In this document: in pieces, positions 32,737 through 44,599 of the stretch
Position numbering within the stretch: position 1 is the first letter of the stretch
Layout: the number at the start of each line of letters is the position of its first letter
Source: Manihot esculenta
Taxonomy: Eukaryota; Streptophyta; Magnoliopsida; Malpighiales; Euphorbiaceae
Assembly (NCBI RefSeq): GCF_001659605.2
Contig: NC_035161.2
Coordinates: 2,353,243 to 2,417,242, forward strand
Direction: 5' to 3'
Length of the DNA: 64,000 nucleotides
The notes under the pieces: generated by a model
Databases searched by the model: none
The model's input: only the letters and a program-made list of their open reading frames with translations
What the model was told of the DNA's origin: nothing
Translations under genes and position numbers: made by a program

Positions 32737-33915
32737 CTAACTTACATCAAGATCTTTCTTCTTCTGAAGATGAAGCAAAGCATGACCTTTGTAAGCTAGC
32801 AACAATTCCTCTGCCTCATCTGGAAAGCTGGATATAAACTTCTGCACAAACACCTCCTCTGTCGAGAAAAACATTGCAACACGCACTTTTTCCTCCAAAA
32901 ATTTCTTTGATTTCAAAATTTCCCAAACTCTGAAACGAGGAAGCACTCTTCTTTCCAAGCTCTGCATCAAAATTGGAGCATAACGGACTAATTTCTCCTT
33001 TTCAAGCTTCACTGTGTTCAAAAAGAAATTAATTCTCAACTTCAACTTCTCCTCAGACCTTGATAGCAAATATGGAGCCTTTCCAAATATTTCTCTGCAT
33101 TCATACTCTGAATAACCAAAACTCCTAAAAAGTCCATATTTTCTCTCAACTGTCTTGTCACCTGAGCCAAAAACAGCAATTAAACCATGAACCAACATCC
33201 TCGATTTGGCTGAGAATCCCATACTCAAAGTTTGAGAAACAGTGTTTCTAAGCACGGATTCTTGGCACGCTAAAAGCCGAGGCTGATTAATTAACAAAAA
33301 TGAGAGCTGAGATCCAACTATCCCGCAACTCTCAAGGTATGCTATGCTGGATAACAATCTTGCTTGAGGGTTTTTGCAGGTAACAATGCGGTAGCATCTA
33401 ATTAAAACGGTTACCAAATCCTTATTCTTCTTATCATTCAACAAATGTTTCTGCAAGATTTCAACACAAGGAACCAACTTTGTCGTCAAACTTGCACTTA
33501 AAATTGGGGAACTTCTGGAAATGAGCTTACCCAGGTCATGACCCACAATACCCAAGTCCTGAAATACCTTGATTTTTGGTGCAAGGGTCTTGTCGGGGTT
33601 AGCGAAGATAATTTTGGGAGATAAACGAGCAGCAGACTGGAGTTGGGAATTGGAGACACCAAGGTTTTTGAAAAAGTGAACAACAGATTGAGCTTTTTCA
33701 AGGGATTTTAAACTAGAATGGCGAGCGGAGAGAGGGAGCGCTTGGGTTACAGATAAATTGAAGGTTTCTATTAGGAATTGGAAAACGGCAGGGTTTGGGG
33801 TTTTTGAGATTTTGGCAAATGAAGAAAAGGAAGGAAACGAAGGCTGTTTGGGGTTGAGAAGTAGATTGTACAAATGGGAATGTGAAGGACCAGATAGCGA
33901 TTTCACAATTTGCAT
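32737..33915 (-). CDS. mTERF family protein, organelle-targeted (copy B)
   Basis: 392 residues, single exon, colinear with copy A without gaps and differing at scattered residues only (for example C250 in A is G here). The transit-like N-terminus MQIVKSLSGPSHSHLYNLLL is followed by mTERF repeats from about residue 78, with FFKNLGVSNSQLQSAARLSP, KIKVFQDLGIVGHDLGKLIS, ESCGIVGSQLSFLLINQPRL and AVFGSGDKTVERKYGLFRSF. The frame is open to an ATG at 33988-33990, which would add 25 residues. I prefer the internal start because that extension is out of frame in the other copies. Its intactness next to decayed elements suggests it is expressed, probably redundantly with copy A. Confidence 0.93.
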   Translation of the reverse strand: MQIVKSLSGPSHSHLYNLLLNPKQPSFPSFSSFAKISKTPNPAVFQFLIETFNLSVTQALPLSARHSSLKSLEKAQSVVHFFKNLGVSNSQLQSAARLSPKIIFANPDKTLAPKIKVFQDLGIVGHDLGKLISRSSPILSASLTTKLVPCVEILQKHLLNDKKNKDLVTVLIRCYRIVTCKNPQARLLSSIAYLESCGIVGSQLSFLLINQPRLLACQESVLRNTVSQTLSMGFSAKSRMLVHGLIAVFGSGDKTVERKYGLFRSFGYSEYECREIFGKAPYLLSRSEEKLKLRINFFLNTVKLEKEKLVRYAPILMQSLERRVLPRFRVWEILKSKKFLEEKVRVAMFFSTEEVFVQKFISSFPDEAEELLLAYKGHALLHLQKKKDLDVS

Positions 33916-33943
33916 TGGAATTAAAATTACAGTGAAATGGGGG

Positions 33944-33952
33944 TTAGGGTTT
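33944..33952 (-). promoter_or_regulatory. Telo-box in the 5' leader of mTERF copy B
   Basis: AAACCCTAA on the minus strand, 29 bp before the ATG, at the same place as in copy A. Confidence 0.55.
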
Positions 33953-35354
33953 AAGGACATCAAGATCAAGGAAACCAAATTGAAAATCACTTCAAATGTC
34001 CAAAAATCAGCACGTAATCGACAAAGAAGATCACCAACTATAAAAGGATTAAAATGTTGAGATTATGCAGATGGAATCAAAAGAGGAAAGAAACAAATAT
34101 ATATAATTGTATCACCAAATCGTTCTTCTTACTTTGATCAATTCAAGAGAATGAAGCGTCTCAGTCGGGTCATTTCTTGAGGAAAACTGTTGAAATGTAG
34201 AGTCCTTGTGTGAATTATCATTGCTCAGACGGGAAGAATGAAGCTGGAAGGCATCGTCTTCTCTCACACAGAAGCACCGTTAACCCTTTGAGCTTTAACA
34301 CAATGTTTGGGAGAAGGCAGGGTGAGTGAGGTTCTCTGACATATTTTTATAAAGTAAGGTTTTTTGTGATTTTTGAATTTTAATAATCTTTTATTGCTTT
34401 AAAGAAAGATAAGTTGTTTTGGAGGTATTTGAACATTTCTTTCAGTAAATTTTTGGTTGGGTGAAATTAAAGATTTTTAAATTTTTAAAATTTTTATTTT
34501 AAAAATCTTTACCGTTAATAATTGATAATTGATATTAATAGGAGTAATTGATTATTAATTGCTATTTGCAATTGAATAATTTAAAACATTTAGTAAATTA
34601 TGTCTAGTTATTACAGTTTAAACATAAAATAACAAATAAAGGTATATATTATATAATTTATTTATAATTAAAATAAATGTAAAATTAATTATTTATCATA
34701 TAATATATATAAAATTTAAAAATATGATTACTAATAAAAATAAATTTTTTAATGTATATATAAGTTATTTTTATAATATTTATATTTATTTCATAATTAT
34801 AAATAGTTTAATAATATATATTGAAATTTATTTTAATATAAAATTAATAATTAATAAAAATTAAAAATATAATATGATTTAAATAAAATATAAAGTTTTA
34901 CCAGTTATGATGTGAAAAAAAAAACTTTAAAATTAGAACTGATCGAAAATATAGCTGACTTGTATCAGTTGGATAAAAAGGTAAATTAAATACTCTCTTT
35001 TTTAAATTTTTCAAAAAAAATTAATTATCTTAAAAAATCTCCCCAAACAGAGTGTAAAATGCATTATGATCCCTTTGGATTTAAATTTTGGATCCAATAT
35101 GAAAAAAAAAAAAATTCTTCTTTTCAAATATTTCTTGTGATAACTTTGAAATAGCTCAAGGAACCTCTTTAGGTGATATTTTATAGTATGAAAATAAATC
35201 CAATTATGCCTATATGGTCAAATAAGTCCAATTAAAATTTTGGGTCAATTAAATTTTTGTACTTTTATTAAGGATCAAATAAGTCCTATTATAATATAAT
35301 ATTATTTTTTTAATAATAAATTATTATTTTTTATAATTTAAAGAATAAAAAATT

Positions 35355-36563
35355 TAGTGTGTCTATGATCTTTATGGAATCGATAATACTTTGTTCTGTC
35401 TCGCATGTTTGATTTGTTCGGGTTAAGCTTAGCGGGCTATTTGACCTCTTTACCGTTTTTCCTTATCTACGTTAAGATGTGTGTCCGTGAGTCATTAAAT
35501 AGAGTGTAGTTCTCATACTTACCTTAGTCGTCCCATCTTCAGAACATTGAGTAGTTCCTACGATCTTCTTCATATGTTTGCCTTTCCGACTTTTGGGTTT
35601 GTCTGTGACTTGTCCTCTTGTCCTCTCTTAGCACCTAAACTTCATCATTCAGCCTTATGTACTTATGGATTTTGTCCATTAGCTGTTGGTAAGTAATGGC
35701 TAGATTATTGATTAGAGAATCCATGAACTTGGTATCGCACTTTCCTTTTTTCAACGCTTCATATGTTATCTCATGATTTAATTCTCCAACCTGTATTGCA
35801 TCTGCATTGAAATGCAAGATAAAGCTTCTTAAAGATCCGCTCTCTTCTTTCTTAGCGAATCTTTTGTAAGTCCGATGAGAGCTATTTAGGAGATATGCAA
35901 GTAATAAACCTGGATTTAAACAAAATAGCAAATTGTGTAAAGTTTTGAATTAAACTTGGATTCAAATATTGGTACCATTTTGAGCCAAACCTGTGAGGGT
36001 GGACGAGAACACTCGGCACAACACAAAATCATTGATGTCCTAAAGCTGCATTATTGTTCTAAAAATCACCAGGTGACTCCTGGGATCTGCTGTCCTATCA
36101 TATTTGTTCAAATTTGGAAATTTGAACTTAGTAGGAAGGTCTCTGCTAGGATCTCATCTGACAGAGGCGAGACATCGTCTAGGCCAAAGTCCTCTTCTTA
36201 CTCTTTTTGGTACCTTTGAACAGCCCATATCAGCTTCCAACCGACGTCCTTTGGAGCCTCGTTTGATGACTCCTCTTCCTCGAACTTAGCCTTCTTTTTG
36301 GACCGCGTCTGGATGGCCTTTGTCTGTATCCTTGAGATATCAACGAAGGCTTCTTCCCTTATCCTGGGAGCCACAAATGAGACCTCCCTCCGAGCTTTGT
36401 ATTGTCCGAGAGTAGCCTGTAACCTTTAGATGTATTGAAGCATTTGCTCATTTTTCAGATTGTCGAGATATGCTTTGTTGACCATAGATGATATGTTTTG
36501 TCCACTACCAAGAGCGGAAGAAATGATAGTGCCTTCATTGGTAGCAGCAACTCGTCCAGCCAT
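35355..36563 (-). pseudogene. Tat-like gag, decayed
   Basis: Read on the minus strand: MAGRVAATNEGTIISSALG, a coiled region, then the gag core DLPTKFKFPNLNKYDRTADP, SHLVIFRTIMQL and CRVFSSTLTGLAQN. After a break come KRFAKKEESGSLRSFILHFN and ALKKGKCDTKFMDSLINNLA. Near 35370 a partial zinc-knuckle approach appears (DRTKYYRFHKDHRH, usually KYCRFHRDHGH). Stops and a frameshift at about 35940 disable it. The leader and start match the leaders and starts of the ORFs at 43871 and 52393, so all belong to one family. Truncated at about 35355. Confidence 0.75.
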
Positions 36564-36725
36564 TTTGAGAGAGAGAAAAAAGAGATTTCTTTTTAAGAGA
36601 CTGGTTTTAATCCAAATGAAAAGAGAGAATTCAATGGATTTTTCAGCAACAGAACTAAATGATGTGACTGAAATGAAATTGTGCTCCGATTGATCAATCT
36701 GCAAGAAAGAGAAAGTGAGGTGGTT

Positions 36726-39020
36726 TGTAATACCCGGCTAGACTCCGGTATCGAAAATTCCTACCGTCCGGTGGAATCTCGGATGTCGGAGACCTCTAGA
36801 AGGGTAAAACTATGTTTTCATGAAATGTTTTAATGTTTTAGATGATTTTGAATGAAAAGAAAATGAGTTTTGGAATAAAAACAACCTTGGAGGAAAGCTC
36901 AGGTTCGGCCGCCGAACCTCAAGTTCGGCCGCCGAACATGCATGCGTTGCGGGTGTGCTTTAGGCCCCCGAAAGCATAAGTGAGGGAAGTCCAGGTTCGG
37001 CCGCCGAACCTCAAGTTCGGCCGCCGAACATGGCATGCATGCGGAGGCACATTCGGCCCCCGAACTTGGCCTGGCCAGCCATTATAAAAGGGTCCCTTAG
37101 CCGAAAACGGGCAAGCTTTTTCCCCATCTTCGGCCAAGGTGAGCTCTTCGCCGTCCCTCACCGATCTTTGATGTTTTTCCTCTAGATCTTTCAAGTTTTT
37201 CATTTGTTTTAACTTTGTTTTGAAGATTTGAGCTTTTGAGCAAAGTTTTGGAGCTTGGAGGTTCAAGAACCCAACCTCTCCCACCTCCGAGTTTTAGGTC
37301 GTCTCTCTCTCGATCTTCAAGAGGTAAGAGCCGATCTTAAGCTCATTGTATTTTATGCAGGATCTATGGGGTAGAAATGCATGTGTAGGTTTTTAGTGAG
37401 TTATGGATGATTTTTGAGTTGATGGACAATGTGGCTTGCAAATGCTTGTGTATGTGTGTTGTAGTTGGGGTTTAAGTTAGTTTGAGACCCCTAGGAGCTT
37501 GTGTGCATGTTTTGGTTGAGCTAAATGCATGATGGTATGAGTTTGAGGCGTTTGTGCATGTTTGAACCAAGTTTCTGCCCTTTGGGAGAAACCAGGTTCG
37601 GCAGCCGAAGGGACTTTCGGCCGCCGAACCCTCTTGTGGAAGCAGCCTTCGGCTGCCGAAGCTTGCCCCCGAAAGAGGACTTTCGCCTTTGTCTGGGAGT
37701 TTCAGCCGCCGAAAGTGCCGTCGAACATGCATGAGTTTCGTCTCTGTCTAGGAGTTTCGGCCGTCGAAGGTGCCGCCGAACCTGCCTGACTTTCGGCTCT
37801 GGAGGGACTTTCGGCCGCCGAACCTGCCGCCGAAAGTGCCCTGTCTAGGCCTCCTTTGCATGTTCTTCTATGGTCGTGTCACGATGTTTTAGGGGGTTTT
37901 TGGGAGATGTTTTTAGAGTTATGTTCTAGTTATTTGGTCCCTCATTTGAGTCCACCTGTGTAGGTTCGGACCCGAGGAACCGATGACCTCAGCAGTGAGT
38001 CAGCTGCTTCAGTCAGTGTCAGAGCTAGCCAGAGGTGAGTGGAATAACTCTTATGCTTTCAAATAAATAAATCAGTTTTGAGCATGTTCATGCATCACGA
38101 ATGCCATGTGATATTTTAGGTTGTTTGCATTAGAAATCACGAATATATTGCATTGCATAATATGTTGTTGATGTGGATGAATGTTGAATGATCCATTAGC
38201 CCTCATATGCTATGACATGATGATATGATATGAAAGTCCAGATGTGGCCTGCACTACGCCCCTGGCACTATGTAAGGGAAAGACCGGACGTGGCCTGCAC
38301 TACGCCCCCGGCACCATGGATTATGTATGTTATGTTATGTTATGTACAAGAGAAAGACCAGGTGTGGCCTGCACTACGCCCCTGGCATGATTGGATTATG
38401 TAGAGGGCTAAATGGTGACAAGTTCATCCTTGATATGATTAGTTGTGATGTGATGCATTCCATGATAGCATGTGTTTCAAATGCTTTACTATTCTGCTCA
38501 CTGGGCTCTAGTAGCTCACCCCTCTCCCAAATTCCCCAGGTTTGCAGGTACGGGTTAGACAGAGAAGTCAAGAAGAGTAATGAAGTCTTATGTATGTAAT
38601 AGTAAGAATGTGGACATGACAATTGTATAATGATGTATAGATATGTATTGTAACAATATTAAGGTTAGAAGTGTGCTTGACCATAGTATGATGTAATCCC
38701 TTTTTGAAACATGATCTTAATGTTATTGATGTCCATGTTTAGCTAACTCAACACTTGTTATGCCACCCATTGGGGGCATTGATGAGATCCCACAGAGGGG
38801 TCAAGTTTATGATTATGCATATGTTCAGTGCATGCACATGTTGAGTTTGGTGTATGATAGAATGTATGAAAGAAAAGTTTTAAAATTTTATGTATGTTGT
38901 TGATCATGTATGGGATTAAACAGGTTTATAGGTAACATGTCAGGCTTGCTACAGGTCCCGGCGGCCTTATGCCGATCTGGATCCTAGCGCCGGTAGCGGT
39001 CCGATTTTCGGGTCGTTACA
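36726..39020 (+). mobile_element. Solo Tekay-like LTR with intact target duplication
   Basis: 2295 bp, from TGTAATACCC to GGTCGTTACA, flanked by TGGTT at 36721-36725 and 39021-39025. No internal sequence remains, so it was produced by recombination between the two LTRs of a full element. It interrupts the Tat-like LTR. It carries GC-rich repeats at 36904-37822 and three copies of a roughly 60-bp unit (GTGGCCTGCACTACGCCCC) at about 38240-38392. Confidence 0.92.
36904..37822. repeat. Cluster of TTCGGC-N-GCCGAA inverted motifs
   Basis: Eight exact copies of the 13-mer with 6-bp inverted arms start at 36904, 36924, 36996, 37016, 37597, 37616, 37648 and 37810. Several variants (TTCGGCCCCCGAA, TTCGGCCGTCGAA) lie between them. 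They sit inside the solo LTR in otherwise AT-rich surroundings. Confidence 0.85.
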
Positions 39021-39482
39021 TGGTTGGTACCCACGACAGCCACTCTGACGCTCAAGTAAGTAAACTAAAGAAAAGAGCGAGTATAATGAATTACTTAAAA
39101 TTCAATAGTAGTTGTGTAAGAATTGCATACTTTAATATTTGCGAGTATTCGTTTTTATACCGTAAGAAGAGGGAGCTAAATATAACATCTTCAGAGAATC
39201 TGGTTGGTCCCTGCTAATTGATAGGGGATCCCGTCCTATCTAATTGATAAGTGATCCCGTGATTATAAAGGTAGAAGAGATCTATTGCTTGTATCCACTA
39301 ACGATAACTTTATGGGAAGGTTTGAGAAGGCGAGTCTTAATAAGGAGTCGGGTGCTACGACGTTTAAATATTTTTTTTATGGATGGAATGTGTATCAACT
39401 TATCAAATTCTTGCCATGAAATAATGTCTTATAATAACAGCTCATAACTCACTTTGGCCGATTGTTATGTAGCATCACTATC

Positions 39483-40327
39483 TTTATTTTTCATTTTCTA
39501 TTTTTTGTTTTTCATTTTATTCTTGTGGGTCATCAAGTTAAACTTCAATTAAATCTTTATTTTATAAGGTATTTGGTTGACATTGAAACATAATATAAGT
39601 TGAATCGGCAAATTTCACAAAAATTCACTTTAATTTTGATTTACACAAATTAATATATATTCGTAACTAATAGTTTCATTAGCCAATTAACTTGTCATTA
39701 GTCAATTAACATTAATTTAAATTGAATAATACCGATTAAACTCAAAAATTAAATAGCTAAATGCATACTTACACACATGTATTTTAACACTTTTTATCTA
39801 TTAAACATCTCAACTTTAATCGTGACCTAATAAATACCTAAACTTAAAAAAAAATTACTTTTAAATATAATTTTGTTAAATCCATGATTTTAAAATTATG
39901 TTTATAAGTAACTTTCATATTTATGATTAAATCTATAATTTTAAAGTTGTATTTAAAAATAATTTTTTAAATTCATAATTTTAAAATTGTGTTTAAAAGT
40001 AATTTTTTAAAAAAGTTTAGGTGTTTAAAATATTTTTTTAAAAAAATTTAAATGTTTAAAAGTAATATTTTATAAAGTTTAAGTGTTTGTTAGATCACAA
40101 TTAAAATTAAAATATTTAATAAGTAAAAATATTAAAATACAAATGTGTAAATATATATTTGGTCAAAATTAAATTCACTAAATTAAATCAAATTGATATA
40201 ATTTAATTTTTTAATTGAAAATATTATTATTTAAATTTTATCACTTACTATTATTACTTCTTGAATTTTAGAAAACTAATGATTTAGTTACTCATATCTA
40301 ATTCGTTACAAATTAGAGATTTCTTTA
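39483..40327. other. AT-rich intergenic DNA
   Basis: AT-rich. A roughly 55-bp motif around TAATTTTAAAATTGTGTTTA is repeated imperfectly at 39880-40080. No gene. Confidence 0.55.
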
Positions 40328-40336
40328 TTTAAATTT

Positions 40337-40559
40337 GGGAAAATTACTTTGTAGTCCCTCAGGTTTAACGTAATTAACACTTCTGTCCCTCTATTTTGGC
40401 GACCCAACACTTAAGTCCCTCACTTTCTCTTCCGTCCAATTTCGCAGTCCTTCCGTTCAAAATAGCCGTTTGGGACACGTGAATTGACAAAATTAACCCT
40501 CTTCTTCTTCTTCTTCTTCTTCTTCTTCTTCTTCTTCTTCTTCTTCTTCCTACCCAGCA

Positions 40560-40590
<31 letters not shown>

Positions 40591-40791
40591 CTTCTTCTTC
40601 TTCTTCTTCCTCCTACCCAGCAACTTTTTCTTCTTCTTCTTTCTTCTTCTTCTTCTTCTTCTTCTTCCTCCTACCCAGCAACTTTTTCTTCTTCTTCTTC
40701 TTCTTCCTACCCAGCAAATCTTTCTTCTTCTTCTTCTTCTTCTTCTTCTTCTTCCTACCCAGCAACTTTTTATTCTTCTTCCTACCCAGCA

Positions 40792-40822
<31 letters not shown>

Positions 40823-41066
40823 CTTCTGCAACGGGAGAAAGCATGAAAGAGAAAAAAAAAAAATGAATTTCACATTAAGAAAAGGGTATTTCTGGAAAAA
40901 ATTATCACCTCTCACTTTTGACTCTTTGACCAAACGGTTTAAATGAACGGAAGGACTACGAAATTGGACGGAAGAGAAAGTGAGGGACTTAAGTGTTGGG
41001 TCGCCAAAATAGAGGGACAGAAGTGTTAATTACGTTAAACCTGAGGGACTAAGAAGTAATTTTCCC
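40337..41066. mobile_element. Mutator-like foldback element
   Basis: Terminal inverted repeats of 123 bp (40337-40459 and 40944-41066) begin GGGAAAATTACTT and differ at about three positions. A 9-bp target duplication, TTTAAATTT, lies at 40328-40336 and 41067-41075. Length and 9-bp duplication fit a non-autonomous Mutator-like element. No transposase. The duplication is AT-only, which weakens it slightly. Confidence 0.8.
40500..40826 (+). repeat. CTT microsatellite with CCTACCCAGCAA spacers
   Basis: Runs of CTT are punctuated by TCCTACCCAGCAACTT near 40550, 40613, 40673, 40708, 40757 and 40786. One strand is almost pure pyrimidine for over 300 bp. It fills the middle of the Mutator-like element. 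Confidence 0.92.
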
Positions 41067-42796
41067 TTTAAATTTTTTTAATCAAAGTATTATTCGAATC
41101 GTGAAAGAGAATAAATATTGTAGCTAAATTACCCTCATAATGTTGCACCTAAACTACCCTTATCCCTCTAATTCCTAACTCTCATAGTTGCAGCCCTTAA
41201 TTTCTCTATACTCTTGGTCTCCTTAACTCCTTGGGGTTTTTGTCAAAGTGAGGGACTTAAATGGTCTTTTCCAAAGAGCGTAGAAGAAAATTATTTTTAC
41301 CAAAGTGGGGTGACTCTTGAAAATTCTACCGGATGTTGGTTATGCCAGCGACAAGCCTAAAAGAAGTAAAATTAAAGCCGGCAAAAAAACTCGGCCAGCT
41401 ATACCAACGGCAAGGGAAATAAAAAATATTTTTTATTATAATATAAAAAATATATTTTTTATTTTAATGTAATAAAATATCATAATCAATTTTAACTCAA
41501 CGAGTAGTTTGAACAGTCTTTTTCTTTTAATAAGTTTGGGTGTTTTATTTTTATAAATATATTAAATAATTATAATTAGGGTGAGTTGATTTAAATCGAA
41601 AAATTCGATCGAATTAAATTAATTTAAAATTTATTTAATTTTTTATTTATTTTGATTTAATTTTTAATTTTAAAAATTTTAATTATTTTAATTCGGTTCG
41701 ATTTTAATAAAAAAAATTAAAAAAAACCGAACTGAATCAATTAATAATAATATATTATTTTTAATAATATAGAGATTAGATTATATTAAAATTAAAATAT
41801 TCTAATTAAATTTTAAAATATTAAAAATAAAGTATAAAAAATAAAATATTTATTAAAATTTAAATGAATGAAACTGAATTAAATTAAATAAATCGATTAA
41901 AATCAATTTGATTTCTAATCAAAATTAATCAAAATTAATCAAAATTTTAAATTTTAATTTATTCAGTTCAACCGAATGCTTATTTATAAAGAAAAACTTG
42001 TAATTTAATAATAATTATTTCATTATAGAACTATATAAAAAACAAATATATTAGCTTTTAAAATTTTACAAATTAATTTGGGAACCAATTAAATTACTTT
42101 TATATTAAATTAATATTGATTTCAACTAATATTTTTTAAATTAATTTTAATTGGTAAATTTAAGTTGACATCCTCATTCAATTTAAATTTTTTCTACATA
42201 AAATTATATTTTTAAAAATAATAATTGATGTTATACCCAGACAGTCAAATTTGAAAACCATCTGACTTATTTGAATAGGTTTTCAATAGTACAGTGGATA
42301 TTCGCAAAGAGTAATACATCAGAATATTCAAAAAATTTAGAGAATTGACCATTCACCCCACTTTTAATAATATTATATAAAAAATTATTACTGACATTAT
42401 ATTATACAAATCATATAAATATTATAAATAACTTTTATTATATTATCAATAATGATTATTAAAATATATTTTATTACAAAATATATTATTATTAAAAAAT
42501 TATTATTTAATTCATATATAATAAAAATTTGCTAATTTTAGAGATTTTAAATTTTACTTTTTAAATTTCTAATTTTCATTTAAAATAAATAAATAATATA
42601 AAAAAATTATTTCTTAAAAAATTTTATTAGTGGATTTATTTATTTTAATATTATAAAATATTTAAAATATCTCTAAAATTCACCCCACTTAGAAATATTT
42701 TTTCTTCCATCACCCTTTGAAAAATATCTTTTTAAGTCTTCCACTTTGACGAGATCCCCTCTTTACTTCTGAGTCGACCATCAATCTATTTTGATT

Positions 42797-43071
42797 AGAG
42801 GCGAGCATTTGATTGGATTGGTTAAAAATTAAATTGAATTGAATAAATTAAAATTTAAAATTTTAAAATTTGTAAAAATTGAATTGAATCGAATTCAATT
42901 TGAATATAATAATGATTTAAATTAAACCGATCCGATTTGATTCAATCCAATTCAATTAGTTGGACTTATTATTTTTTACACCTTATTTTTAGTATTTTAA
43001 AATACCATTGAAATATTCTAACTTTCATTTATGGTCTTATCTCTCCATATTATCAAAATAATATAATATTT
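42797..43071. mobile_element. MITE-like AT-rich segment split by the Tat-like insertion
   Basis: GCGAGCATTTGATTGGATTGG at the left, and 46456-46640 ending in GAATACTGTTCACCC at the right, look like the two halves of one MITE of the type rich in CGGTTC/GAACCG motifs. The halves are separated by 43077-46450. The remnants at 51330-51599 and 55102-55276 are the same in block D. The termini are not well defined. Confidence 0.35.
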
Positions 43072-43870
43072 TTAACTGATGCTACATAAGAATTTTTCAA
43101 ACTAAGAGATAAGTTGTCACCATAGGATAGGGTCACATGGCTAGATTTGATAAATTGATAAGCAGTCCCATCCATAGAAAGAAAAACTCGGACGATCGGC
43201 TTTTAATCAAGACTCGGACGACCATTATACTCGGAACCAAGAGAAAAGACCCGGCCTCAGGACAAGTCGGCCCCAGGTCAAACAGACTCGCCTTTTCAAT
43301 ATTAGCGCGAGTCTCCATAAGGAAGATCTGGACACCTGAACATCCGGTTCATCATCAAGAAGACTCGCCCTCCCCTGGATAGGTCGAGTCTCGACACAAG
43401 GTTACCGCTATTAGGCACAGTCCAGCATATCTCCATTACACTTGTAAGCGCAAGATTACCGACCAATTAGCTGGCGATATCCCTTATCAAGCAACCGGTC
43501 ATATCATCGTCAGATTATTAGGAAATACTATAATTAACCATCCTCTTACAATATAAAAGCCAATAATCACAGAGGCAAAGATACACTATTCTCTAATATC
43601 AATACTCTTGAATTCTAAGTAATTTCTTACTCCCGCTTTATTCTTCAGTTTACTGACTTGAGTATCAAAGTGGCTGTCATAGGCGCCAACCACCTCACGT
43701 TATCTGTCTTACAGGTGTAGCCAATCATAGTACAGTTTTGGTCTGACCACATCATAATTTTAGTCCCAGCAATATCATTGGTTCAGTTGTTGGGTAATCC
43801 ATTGAATTCTCTATATTTATTTGGATTAAAACTAATATCTAAAAAAGAAATATTTCTTTTCTCTCTCGAA

Positions 43871-44179
43871 ATGGCCAGCAATTCACAAGCTACTACTAAG
43901 GTTACTACCAGTAAGGAAAACTGCAGTCTTCACCAAGTAGTTAGAGGTGATGATGAAGAGATCAATCTCTTGGCCAAAATGGCGACGACAGAGGAAGAAG
44001 AATCATGCATGATACCTATGTATAATTTTTTGACACATGATGATCTGCTGACCGATGAAAGAATGGCTAAACATGTAATAAAGAAATCCTCTAAATGTGC
44101 ACTAATTAATGGTCAATTGTACAGGAGATCATCAACTCAATTGTGGTTACGATGGGTAATAGAAGATAAGGGTCGATAA
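43871..44179 (+). pseudogene. gag-integrase fusion ORF (block C)
   Basis: It starts MASNSQATTKVTT, as in a Tat-like gag. From about residue 36 it follows the segment between RNase H and integrase: ESCMIPMYNFLTHDDLLTDE, RMAKHVIKKSSKCALINGQL, YRRSSTQLWLRWV. It stops at 44179. Downstream frames carry further integrase zinc-region traces (HDAKELVQRYH) and then, near 44365, the end of pol (AIQQYRQVACLFNVGDSVLK). Everything between was deleted. I doubt that it makes a functional protein. Confidence 0.65.
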
Positions 44180-44599
44180 ATCCTTAAAGATATTCATGGA
44201 AATCACTAAGGAGCTTGGAGATCGCCCGAAAAATGATTAGACAAGGATACTATTAGCCCATGGTGATGCACGATGCAAAAGAACTTGTCCAAAGGTATCA
44301 TTGATGTCAAATTCATGCAAGTACCCCCGAGATCTCAAGAAGTCCTGAAGAAAGGCAATTCAGCAGTACAGACAGGTGGCATGTCTTTAATGTAGGAGAC
44401 TCAGTCCTCAAAAGGACAGATGTAACAGGTGCCGAGTCTGGTAAGTGAAAAGGTTGTTTAAGGTCCCAAAGGATATTCGCCTAAGGTCTAATAAGCTGGC
44501 CAAGCTACATGATTGAGTCTTTCCCCATTTCAGAAATATTTAAGAAAATTTTATAAATAACAAGTTAACGATGTGTTTTTCAGTGACAAGGAACGATGG

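Larger units (their letters stand above)
32088..35065. repeat. Segmental duplication block B
   Basis: It corresponds to block A with an offset of about 12.36 kb. It includes the 3' flank, mTERF copy B, the promoter and AT-rich upstream DNA, and ends near 35065-35130. Confidence 0.85.
35355..39477 (-). mobile_element. Tat-like element, 5' part, split by a solo LTR
   Basis: On the minus strand the 5' LTR starts at 39477 (TGATGCTACATAAC) and runs to about 39026. It continues at 36720 to about 36657, then the leader and gag follow. The gap is exactly the solo Tekay-like LTR. The 3' part of the element is missing beyond 35355. Confidence 0.7.

Noticed and set aside
35956..36289. Plus-strand frames of 61-87 codons
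   Set aside because: The minus strand here encodes recognisable gag sequence. The plus frames are shadows.
37472..37789. Frames on both strands in the GC-rich LTR part
   Set aside because: They come from TTCGGC/GCCGAA repeats in a solo LTR with no coding region expected.
40420..40933. Poly-Lys frames on the minus strand and poly-Phe/Leu frame on the plus strand
   Set aside because: They are translations of the CTT microsatellite within the Mutator-like element.
43137..43382. 81-codon plus frame, with similar frames at 51637 and 54456
   Set aside because: They lie wholly inside LTRs of the Tat-like element and change frame between copies.
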